Positions 55,526 through 64,000 of a stretch of 64,000 nucleotides of DNA are shown piece after piece. Numbering within the stretch: the stretch's first letter is position 1; every line of letters starts with the position of its first letter. The stretch covers positions 861,501 through 925,500 of the forward strand of contig NC_041777.1 in assembly GCF_900090045.1 (NCBI RefSeq). The letters are read 5' to 3'. The position numbers and the translations under genes are program-made. Source of the DNA: Plasmodium malariae (Eukaryota; Apicomplexa; Aconoidasida; Haemosporida; Plasmodiidae). The notes under the pieces are model-generated. The model was not told the origin of the DNA, ran no database searches, and saw only the letters and a list, made by a program, of their open reading frames with translations.

Positions 55526-56657
55526 AACAGTACTGTAGCATTGTAACATTATTAGACGCAATAGTGCGATAGTTACAGCAATGACAAGGATATATATAAG
55601 GCGGATGCAACTGGATGAAACAATAATTTGATCTTTTTCACCAAGAATACATGTACATTTTGTATACACACATATATGGATGTACTAACACGAGCACTCC
55701 TCGTTTACATTCACGTCAATCAATGCATAATTGAACTGTTTATTTTTGCCATCATTAGTTTTTCCCCCCCACCTTTATGTAGTACATAATATATATTTGC
55801 TCTTCCTTTTAAACACTTTTATAGTTGCGCATAACCGTTTTCGGTATATTCTTGCGATATTTTATTTTTTATTTATTATTGCTCATGTATGATTGCTTAT
55901 GTATGATTGCCTATGTATGATTGCTTATTTATTATTTATTATTTATGATTTCTTATTTATGATTTATTATTTTATTTTTTTTTTATTTTGTTTTTACTTT
56001 TTTTTTTTTTTTTATTCTCTTACGATGAACAATTCATATGCTTTTCCTTACGTGTTTGTACCATCGCACTTTTTATTCGTTCCACGTTATATACCATATG
56101 TTATAAGTAACATGCTATGTAATATTGTTTTCATTCCTTTCTTCATTTAACACGATTTTTAAAAACAATTTCCCTTTGATAACACGCTGATTTATTCTTC
56201 TCAAAAATTAAAGATAACGATATGAGGAGTGTACGTAATTGTACCCCCAACTATAGGAAAAAAGGAAAAACAAAAAAAAAAAAAAAAAAGAAAAATATTC
56301 TAAGCAATGTACCGTTTTTTACACTCTTGACTACCCCCAAGTTTGTATTGTAGGTGTATATGCTGTAGGTGTTATACTCTTAATGAGCAGGGATATTCAA
56401 AAGTATACTCACATCTACACGTGTACCTATATATATACACATATGTGTGAGTAACTGTTTAGCCTATTTCGAGCGGATACTCCTATATGGGAGGGCTTAC
56501 TACTTCAAAAAGTATAATTTTTTTTTTTTTTTCTTGAAAAGAATAAATTCATGTTCTTTAAAAAAAAAATGTATTTTGTTTCATGGGTTTACTAAAACGT
56601 GCTAAGGTTTTATAGAGTAGTAATCAGAAAAGATGTGTGGATGCAATATGAGCTAAA

Positions 56658-56937
56658 ATGAATTTATTATTGCTTTTAGTGTTCGAGAGCAAATATGGGT
56701 ATGTTTGTATGTATGTAAAAAGAAACACAGTTTCATAATATTTTTTTTTTTTTTTTTTTTTTCATTCCCTTGTAGCTGTTGCCCAACGCAATGGGTGTAC
56801 AAAAAGTAAAAGGGAAAAACTTACATATACAAAGAATGAGCGATAATATATATTATGAGCTGCATATCAGGAATAAGTACAATATATTAAGAAAATGTTC
56901 ACCCCGTAAAACGCATGTACATATGGTTTTGACATGA
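56658..56937 (+). CDS. Candidate small gene with 48-aa frame
   Basis: After poly(T) and CCCTTGTAG an open frame starts LLPNAMGVQKVKGKNLHIQ and runs through RMSDNIYYELHIRNKYNIL and RKCSPRKTHVHMVLT to the TGA at 56937. From the internal ATG at 56791 it is 48 aa. An upstream ATG exon at 56658-56698 (MNLLLLLVFESKY, donor GTATGT) joins in another frame and would stop after 24 aa. A short ATGGGTATGTTT exon with the next GTATGT would join in the 48-aa frame. The strand is purine-rich. Product not recognised, exon structure unsettled. Confidence 0.35.
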
Positions 56938-57601
56938 CTTATCATGTGATAAATGATATTCTCGGGTTTCAAAAACATTGATATAAAAGAAAGAGCATAC
57001 AAAGAGTAACGGTTCTAATTCAATACATATCATTGTAGTAATGATTAGAAAAAAAAAAAAAAAAATAAATAAATACTATCACAAATTTAAATCATTTTGT
57101 AAGAATGAATGTTATTAATTTTTTTTTTTTTTTTTTTTATTTTAACCTCAGTTAAAAAAAAATAGTTATATTCTTACGATATAGTATATGCTACACGTGT
57201 ATGTATATATGTATGTATATATGTTTGTATATATGTATGTTTGCATGAACTTGTTTATACGTATGAAGTAATTACCGAACAAAATTTTAATTTTTTTCGA
57301 AAAGCCAAAGCGAAAAATACAAACTGGCAAGAATAATGACGTGCATGTTATATTCGTATATACAGATTAGAAAGATTTAATTTAAAAAGAAAAAGGCATT
57401 ATATTATTAATGCTTTACTAATACAAGCCCAGGAAAAGAAAAAAAGGGAAAAAAATACAATAAACGGTAAGAAGTAGTAAGCGGCAAGCATTGAATTGCA
57501 AGCAGTGAATAGCAAGCAGTAAACAGAATCTGGAAGCAGCAAAGAACATTTACGTTTACCTATTTAGCATAAGGAAATAGTAATATTTATTTCCAAAAAA
57601 A

Positions 57602-57638
<37 letters not shown>

Positions 57639-57695
57639 TACAATCTTTTCACTTTTTTAATTTTCATGTCCTTTTTGAGAGTTGTAATTTTACAA

Positions 57696-58005
57696 ATGCA
57701 AAAGAATATATCGGAAAACGGAAATCAAAATGATTTGATGAAAGAGAATAAACCAGATGGGAAATCGAATGATTTAAATGACGATAACATGTACATATTT
57801 GATGAGCCGGATGACGAACTGGAAGAATTTGAGGAAATGGGTATACACTTCTATTCTCACAATATGCACACATGCGTACGTACAACGTGCCCACGTGTTA
57901 TTATGTACATGTTTATTTGCCCATTGATTCATGTTAGCTGTGCGGACGCAGTGAATATACCGAAATAGATGAGGCACTATAGTGATGCAGTAAATATATA
58001 TGCAT

Positions 58006-58052
<47 letters not shown>

Positions 58053-58489
58053 TATATCCATTTATTATTTTTTGATTACTTCTTTTCTCATTCGTAATTT
58101 TCATTAGGCAGTATAGCTTTGAATGTGGACACAGATTTGGAAAACTGGGAAGAGGACTGGGGGGCAGTAGGTTTGTACTGAAACTAATTCGTAGAGCCGA
58201 GTGTGAAGGGGGTGTACTCACTTGTGTGTGTGTATGTACGTACGTACTAATATACATATGTGTATATGTATGGACACATTACACGCATTAACAACTGTCT
58301 GGAATGTTATACAACTGTTATATTTTGTCCAATTTTTTTTTTTTTTTTTTTTTTATTTCTCTTTTCCTCCTTCCGCATTTAGGCTGGGATGATGATGATG
58401 ACGATGATGATAAATTTATTTTAAAAGTTGAATCGGAATTGCAGAAATTTAAAGCCAGTTTAGATGCCGAAAAGGACGTGCCAAAATAA
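57696..58489 (+). CDS. SEM1: 26S proteasome lid subunit SEM1/DSS1, three exons
   Basis: Exons 57696-57840, 58108-58170 and 58383-58489 join in frame to 104 aa. An in-frame ATG at 57666 would add MSFLRVVILQ, which I think is leader. DSS1 hallmarks are present: an acidic stretch DEPDDELEEFEEMG, then the tryptophan cluster ENWEEDWGAVGWDDDDDDDD, and a C-terminal amphipathic helix DKFILKVESELQKFKASLDA. SEM1/DSS1 is an intrinsically disordered lid subunit of the 26S proteasome that bridges Rpn3 and Rpn7 and can bind ubiquitin. The same protein also joins TREX-2 and BRCA2-type complexes in other eukaryotes. The Asp run is encoded by an uninterrupted (GAT/GAC) repeat at 58389-58410. Introns 1 and 2 carry TA and T tracts. 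Confidence 0.92.
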
Positions 58490-59498
58490 GCACATATATA
58501 TATATATATTTCGTAGTACAAATAGTAAATGGGTCCCATGAGGAAATTGCAAAAGGGGAAACTACATCCCTATTATATGTGAGTATATGTATGTATGCAC
58601 GCACGCACCAACACAAATCTATATGCACATGGGTATATATTTATATGTGTATGTATATATGTGTATGTATATATGTGTATGTATATATGGGTATGTATAT
58701 ATGTGTGTGTATATATGTGTATGTATATATGGGTATGTATATATGTGTGTGTATATATGTTTATACTTATATATCGTGTCGTGCAAATTGGTAGGAAACT
58801 ACGGTTAGCAGTTGTGTTAAATAGTAGGCGCATTTTATAACTCCATGTAATTATGCATAATAGATTTTTTTTTTTTTACGTAAATATGATTGTATATTTA
58901 TTTTCGCTATATTGAGTCGTGCTTTCATTTTTTAGGAGTGTAATCAAAAATGTAATGCAAATAATTTTGCCATGGGCTTTTGAAATTAAAAAAAAGAAAA
59001 ATACTAAAGAAAAATAATAAAGAAAAAAAAAGAAAAACAATAAAGAAAAAAAAAGAAAAACAATAAAGAAAAAAAAAGAAAAATAATAATAAAAAAAACA
59101 AAACAAAATAATTGCTTTTTACTTACTATACTGCTTTATCTGCTTAGTTGTAAAAAGTTTAAGGGAAAAATTATTCTCATTCGTGTGTGTTATTGTATTT
59201 TATATTTTAAAATAAATCGCCAAATTTTAATGCTCTTCTTTTTTTTTTTTTTTTTTTTTTTTTTTGCATTTTACGCATTACAAACAATAGAACATAAAGA
59301 CATTTTTATTTTTCTCATTTTATAAAATTTTTTTTTTAAAGAGCAATTTATTTATAGGTTGTTTAAAAGTGGACAAAAAAAAAAAAAAAAAAAAGAAAAA
59401 ATGTAAAAGTGATACATGGGTACGTACATATGTATGTAAATATATGTATGTATATACACATACATGTGTGTATATATTTACGCGTGTATAGGTGTGCT

Positions 59499-59868
59499 TT
59501 ACCGCAAATGCAAGATGTTGTTCTCATGTAAAGCACGTAATTCTTCTGTCCATGTTTGGCATGTTCTTTTTATTCTTTTATAACTCTCCGCTGTGGGGAA
59601 ACCATGGGATTTAACTGAGATATGTAAACACAAAACCAACTGAGGAGAAAAAACAAAGCAAAAAATTGAATGGAAAAATATAGCAAAAAATAGAAAGAAA
59701 AATCAAATGATCAGACGGATAGCGGATAATGATAGCGACAGAAAAGAACAGCATTAATTCACGCTTATATGTGTATGTATATGTACACATGTGTACATAA
59801 ATGTGTGTATGCTTATTATGTATGTGGTAAATGTAATTCCCATTTTTCGTTCAGCTTACAATATCCAT
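59499..59868 (-). CDS. Candidate two-exon microprotein gene, 49 aa
   Basis: Reverse strand. Exon 1 (59868-59860) encodes MDI, ending before GTAAGC. Exon 2 (59639-59499) follows TTTTTTCTCCTCAG and encodes LVLCLHISVKSHGFPTAESY then KRIKRTCQTWTEELRALHEN then NILHLR, stopping at TAA. The phase-0 junction, strong splice sites, a T-rich intron 3' end and a purine-rich exon 2 all favour the reverse strand. Upstream of MDI the frame is open for 13 more codons to CAAATAG, preceded by poly(T). A further 5' exon is therefore possible, with residues NYHASFSGGILS joining on. There is a hydrophobic start and a basic amphipathic helix. Product not recognised. Confidence 0.48.
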
Positions 59869-60107
59869 AGACAAAATACCGCCAGAGAAACTAGCGTGAT
59901 AATTAATCTATTTGAAAAAAAAAAAAAAAAAAAAAAAAAAAATTACTTATATATGTACATTTGTGTATATTTCATTTTTCTACTTTTCTACTTTTCTACT
60001 TTTCTACTTTTCTACTTCTCTATTTTTCTACTTTTCTACTTTTCTACTTTTCTACTTTTCTACTTTTCTACTTCTCTATTTTTTTTTTTTTTTTTTTTTT
60101 TTGAAGT

Positions 60108-60320
60108 CTACTTAATCATATCCATCCGTGAAATTTTTCCATCTCTTGCAAAAAAAAGGCAAAAGAGAATGCACGAAACAAACCAAATAATTAAATAAAT
60201 AAATGTTCCAGTTGAAATGTTACTATCCATCCTATGAAGGATAAAAAAAAAAAAAAAAAAAAATGAGGAAATAACAAAATGGACATGACTATGTGAAGAG
60301 TTGTTTGCTTGAGAGCTCAT
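60108..60320 (-). CDS. Candidate small single-pass membrane protein, 40-70 aa
   Basis: Reverse-strand frame of 70 codons. The part from the inner ATG at 60230 (40 aa) is the most convincing: MDSNISTGTF, one membrane span IYLIIWFVSCILFCLFF, then a charged tail ARDGKISRMDMIK. The upstream 30 residues cross a poly(T) read as Phe and a CTTCATAG that resembles an acceptor, so the true N terminus may be spliced. The 70-codon start MSSQANNSSHSHVHF is on the same strand. It resembles small tail-anchored subunits of larger membrane complexes, but I cannot name one. Confidence 0.42.
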   Translation of the reverse strand: MSSQANNSSHSHVHFVISSFFFFFFFILHRMDSNISTGTFIYLIIWFVSCILFCLFFARDGKISRMDMIK

Positions 60321-60910
60321 GTTCTCACGTTATATAATACGTATACATATAAACATTATAAACACCTACATACACGCACACGCACACGCACACACACACG
60401 CAAACATATAAAAGCATATACATAGCAACATGTACATATAAAATGATATAACTCGAGTTTTGCTAAGTATGACGTGGATGAGAAATGCTATTACTTTTCA
60501 TCAGTCTACAACGAGGAAATAAAATAAAATAGAATAAAACTGAATAAAAGTAAAAGATATCACGGATGAGGGGTCAGGCTACTTGGACTGTTTGTGAGAG
60601 CTGATATATTTATGTCAAAGGGTTTAAAAATAAAAAAAAATCAGCCTGTTTTATAAAATATTCAAAGAAAACATGATTTAAGGAAACATGATATATTTTT
60701 TTGCTTTTTTATTTTTTATGTAAAGAAAAAAAGAAAATTCCAAATGAAATAAGTATTCTTTTACATATCTTCTTTATCTTTTTTTAACATAAGAAGAAAC
60801 CCGTGTGCAAAGGAAAAAGATGGAAAAAAAAAAAAAAAAAAAAAAAGAAAGGCTATTAATCATATATATGTACATATGTATATACGCATATATATATGTA
60901 CGTATATATG

Positions 60911-60956
<46 letters not shown>

Positions 60957-61434
60957 TTATACATTTTATATGCTCTACTTCGCGATGACAAAAATAAAAC
61001 ATACGTTTTAACTGTTTTTCCAATTTGTAATATTGCAATGTTGATTTAATGTTTTAAATTTATTAGTTTTACATGTTTTCCTATCTGAGTGGACGTGCAA
61101 ACGAACAAAAATTGGGCATGAAAAAATGGGGAGTGGGGAGTGTAATGACGAATAAGAAAAATGGTAAGTGATAGGCAATTAGTGGCAAATGAGAAGAGGA
61201 GTAAAGCGATGTCAGAATTAATAAAAGTTAACAAAATAACAGTAGCTATATGATGAAAGAATAAATAATTGTATACCTTAAAAGAAAAAAGGAAAAGAGG
61301 AACTTTATTTTATTTATTTTTTGTTTTTCTACTCTTATATTTATTATTTACTCATTTTACATTTAATATATCTGATTTTTTTTCATTTTATATTTTTTTT
61401 TTTTTTTGTGCTAGTTTTTTAAAAAAAATATAAA

Positions 61435-61575
61435 ACAAAATCAAATCAAATAAAACAAAATCAAATAAAACAAAATCAAATCAAATAAAACAAATCAAAT
61501 CAAATAAAACAAAATCAAATCAAATAAAACAAAATCAAATCAAATAAAACAAAATCAAATCAAATCAAGTCAAAT
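61435..61575. repeat. AAATCAAATCAAATAAAACA array upstream of the zinc-finger gene
   Basis: About seven copies of a 20-base unit with a few 5-base slips. It follows a T-rich tract ending in GTGCTAG at about 61412, which looks like a splice acceptor. The array may therefore sit in the 5' untranslated exon of the gene at 62078. Confidence 0.75.
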
Positions 61576-62077
61576 TTAAAAACAAATATGAAATTCAAAT
61601 CAGAATATAAATTTAATTTAAAATGACCAATTCTCCAACCCCCCAAAAAAAAAGAAAAAAAAAAGTGTTCTTCATAATTTGAAAAAAGAACGTGTTCATT
61701 TAACTTACAAGCATTATGAATAAAAATGTATGTTTATCAATATACACTTTATCGTAAATAATAAAAATAAAATAAAATAAATAAATAAATAATTCTTTTT
61801 TGAAATTTCCAAAAAAAGGATAGGACAGAATATATATATATATATATATATGCGCAAATTTTCAGCGTGCTAACGGGAACAACGTTGCGCTTTGTTTGTT
61901 GCCATTTTCCGTAAGTAGCTGAATATTTGAAAAAAAAAAAAAAAAAAAAAACATATATATATATATATATATACATGTACGCACGTATGTACGTGTTCCT
62001 ACATGTGTGTATACGCAGACTGTCGAAAGAGTTGTAACCCAGCTTGGTCTGATGTCGAAAAGTGAGAAAATGTTAAA

Positions 62078-62758
62078 ATGAAAGAAAAAATGTACGATAA
62101 AAATGACAGAGTTATAAAAAAGCACAAAGTAAAAACAAAACACAATCATAATCGGCATCGTAGCCATCTTAATGAAAAAAAAAGGAAAGGTGCAGAAAAA
62201 AAAAAATGTAAAACAAAAAATAATGATGGTAACGATGATAGCGATGATAGCGATGATAGCGATTGTGACCACTGTGACCCTGATGTGGCAGCGAACAAAT
62301 ACGTTCGTAAGGATAATGAAAAAAACATATCAAGAAGAAAATTAAAAGAAAAATATAAGCAAGGCACAAATATATATACCGCGAACAGTAATAGTAGGAG
62401 TAGGAGTAATAATAACAGCCGCAGCAGCAATGTTGCAAGGAAGAAACACGATGTGTCTTATAATTCGTTTGACTATTTTAGTAAAGATATTTTCGAAAAT
62501 AAATTATCCCCAAATTATATTAATGAAGAGAAAATGAAATATGAAAAGGATGTTTTTGAAAAAGCATATGGCTTAACGTTATATAACGATATAAGTTACG
62601 ATAAGTTTTTATTTGAAAAACGTAAGGAGGATGAAAAAGTTGACAATAACTCTGAACAACAGATAAGTAGAAAGAACTATGAATGCTATAGTTGTAAAGC
62701 TAAAAATGTGTACTCAAATGTACAGTGTTACAAATGTAAAAAGCTCAGGAAGGCATAG
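62078..62758 (+). CDS. Basic protein with C-terminal RanBP2-type zinc finger, 226 aa
   Basis: Single exon, ATG at 62078 (context gttaaaATGA). The N-terminal half is Lys/His-rich, with an acidic Asp/Ser patch (NDDSDDSDDSDCDHCDPD) and an Arg/Ser stretch (SNSRSRSNNNSRSS) like those of RNA-processing proteins. The C terminus YECYSCKAKNVYSNVQCYKC then KK gives Cys-x2-Cys-x10-Cys-x2-Cys with Asn between, the layout of RanBP2/ZRANB2 zinc fingers that bind single-stranded RNA or ubiquitin. The usual first Trp is Tyr here. A middle segment (FDYFSKDIFENKLSPNYINE) is ordered but unknown. I infer a nuclear RNA-associated protein; no partner is known. Confidence 0.72.
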   Translation: MKEKMYDKNDRVIKKHKVKTKHNHNRHRSHLNEKKRKGAEKKKCKTKNNDGNDDSDDSDDSDCDHCDPDVAANKYVRKDNEKNISRRKLKEKYKQGTNIYTANSNSRSRSNNNSRSSNVARKKHDVSYNSFDYFSKDIFENKLSPNYINEEKMKYEKDVFEKAYGLTLYNDISYDKFLFEKRKEDEKVDNNSEQQISRKNYECYSCKAKNVYSNVQCYKCKKLRKA

Positions 62759-63112
62759 TTGATTTGTCACACTATATATATAAGAAGCTAATAAAATAAA
62801 TACACATGTACTGGTTTATGGCATGTGTATATATGTGTATATGTACATGTAACTTGTTGGTAATAAAGGTTAGTCATCTTCACATGTGTGTGCAAAAAAT
62901 TTTAATCGTTCGGATTTTTTTTTTTTTATTAAGTTAAAAGGGGGAAAGAGAAACATTCTCAGTGTTTCTGAATTGTTATGTTATATTTTAAGTAAAACCA
63001 ACTACCTCGAAATTTGTTCCGTTGTGATGTTTATTGTTTAAAGGGTCTTTTTAAAGAGGTTTCCATTTTTGAATTAGCAGTTCCTGGGACTAGACAAAAG
63101 AAGAAGAAGAAG

Positions 63113-63143
<31 letters not shown>

Positions 63144-63674
63144 AAGCAAAATAAAAACAATGAATGGTAAGTTTTAAATTGTATTTTTGAAATAATAAAA
63201 TATAGTTAATTTAGTCGGAATAATTGTGCTTTCCATCCATTCATTTGTTTGTTTTATCCGATCGTCTTGTAAACATATTTTGATGATCATATAAAATTAT
63301 AAAAAATATAACACTAGGCTTTTTATTAAATATCTTTAACGACCCAAATGCATATATAACAGAAGATAAAAAAAAAAAATAAAATAAAAATATATCGTTA
63401 TGGTTTACTTTTTTTTGTTAACTTATATATCCCATTAAAAGGGAACGAAATTGTTTCATTGTGAATTAAAAATATGGAACAAAATTTGTTTACGATGTAG
63501 ATAAAAGTTTTCCTCCATTCCTGCTGATAAAATATGAACAGTTCATATTTTCCAGAATATGTTAGCAAAAACAGACAAAATTCAGAGGATTAGAGAAACG
63601 CGTAAAAAAAAATAAAATATATATATACGTTTGTACGTATGTATGTATGTATATATGTATGTATGTATATATGC

Positions 63675-63718
<44 letters not shown>

Positions 63719-64000
63719 TTATTTATTTATTTTTATTTATTTTTTTTTTTGTGGCAACAAGTGCAGAATAAAAATTTATAGCTAGCCAAAAACGTTTCAC
63801 TATAATTCTTTCGTATTTTTATGTGTACATATAAGGGGAAGGAAAACATGCCTTGAGGAAAAAATACATGTACAGTGTATGTGTATAAGTGTTCACACGT
63901 TTTTATATTCGCACACGCACTCACACACACACACATACACAAGTTTGTTCACTAGTGTGTATAATTAATTGGTGTATGTTACATATGACTGTACAGAAAT
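62759..64000. other. Right-end flank of the window
   Basis: Poly(T) near 62917, a GAAGAAGAAG plus poly(A) tract at 63101-63140, and (TA)n with TTTATTTATTTA at 63680-63735. A short spliced frame may begin at 63160 (listed). No other gene is supported before the window ends. Confidence 0.55.
63160..63382 (+). CDS. Possible micro-ORF with one intron, about 23 aa
   Basis: ATGAATG before GTAAGT (63160-63166) joins an exon after ACACTAG (63318-63382) in frame, giving MNGFLLNIFNDPNAYITEDK plus Lys residues and a stop. The donor is perfect and the exon has less repetitive composition than its surroundings. The frame ends in a poly(A) tract, so the true end may differ or more exons may follow. Low certainty. 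Confidence 0.28.

Larger units (their letters stand above)
54902..57695. other. Intergenic region, PSOP1-like gene to SEM1
   Basis: It contains a protein-like open stretch at 54990-55185 (listed), the large 16-base array at 55213-55525, T-rich DNA with ATTATTTATGATT words at 55880-55990, a protein-like island at 56658-56937 (listed), poly(T) at 57119-57138, and a poly(A) of more than 30 bases just before SEM1 (57603-57635). No RNA gene was recognised. Confidence 0.55.
58490..62077. other. Intergenic region, SEM1 to zinc-finger protein
   Basis: Repeats: TATATGTGTATG at 58630-58765, AAAGAAAAACAATAAAG units at 59000-59095, poly(T) at 59240-59265, CTTTTCTA units at 59980-60080, (TA)n at 60915-60950, and the AAATCAAATCAAATAAAACA array at 61435-61575. 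Two small reverse-strand gene candidates (59499-59868 and 60108-60320) are listed. Protein-like fragments near 60468 (+) and 61118 (+) are in the findings. Confidence 0.55.

Noticed and set aside
55222..55546. Three 94-102-codon forward ORFs, and a CRISPR-like look of the direct repeats
   Set aside because: It is a 16-base tandem array with no unique spacers, in a eukaryotic nuclear context, so neither CRISPR nor protein.
56024..56150. 41-codon forward ORF (Phe/Pro/Val-rich)
   Set aside because: T-rich strand, hydrophobic composition expected from poly(T) DNA, no splice or start support.

Overview
The window is nuclear DNA of a malaria parasite (genus Plasmodium). It is very AT-rich, with long poly(dA:dT) and TA/TATG microsatellites between genes, short GT-AG introns with T-rich 3' ends, and proteins inflated by Asn/Lys/Ser/Glu low-complexity inserts and short tandem peptide repeats. 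Gene content and order (PX protein, ITPase, TPR protein, VPS8-like protein, RGP1, Dbp7-type helicase, RPS5, ookinete secreted protein) match, from memory, part of P. falciparum chromosome 7 and P. berghei chromosome 6. Composition suggests a P. malariae- or P. ovale-like species, but the species cannot be fixed from sequence alone. I saw no mobile element, rRNA, tRNA or CRISPR array. Layout. 0.8-8.2 kb (+): six-exon PX-domain protein. 9.5-11.7 kb (+): six-exon inosine triphosphate pyrophosphatase. 12.3-13.8 kb (+): four-exon TPR protein. 14.2-15.0 kb (+): small ORF and a new two-exon microgene candidate. 16.6-26.4 kb (+): a two-exon giant (about 3212 aa) resembling VPS8. 26.4-29.0 kb: three small-gene candidates. 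29.1-29.8 kb (+): small secreted protein. 31.2-34.6 kb (-): RGP1-like protein. 36.2-38.9 kb (+): DEAD-box helicase Dbp7/DDX31. 41.1-43.1 kb (+): six-exon HAD-like phosphatase. 44.1-46.8 kb (+): polytopic membrane protein. 47.6-48.5 kb (-): 40S ribosomal protein S5. 53.5-54.9 kb (+): secreted protein, probably PSOP1. 57.7-58.5 kb (+): three-exon SEM1/DSS1 proteasome-lid subunit. 59.5-60.3 kb (-): two small-gene candidates. 62.1-62.8 kb (+): basic protein with a RanBP2-type zinc finger. The rest is repeat-rich intergenic DNA. These are independent eukaryotic genes, not operons. Several concern endomembrane traffic: the PX protein (PI3P), the VPS8-like tether (endosome/vacuole) and RGP1 (Golgi, Rab6 GEF). 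Others concern ribosome production and function (Dbp7, RPS5), protein turnover (SEM1) and nucleotide sanitation (ITPase). The most interesting new signal is a set of small spliced or single-exon coding candidates (about 23-50 aa) in the gaps, mostly below usual ORF cut-offs. The clearest are at 14573-14952 (+), 59499-59868 (-), 27824-27946 (-) and 26952-27167 (-). They rest on open frames, splice consensus and amino-acid character only, and need transcript and synteny checks.
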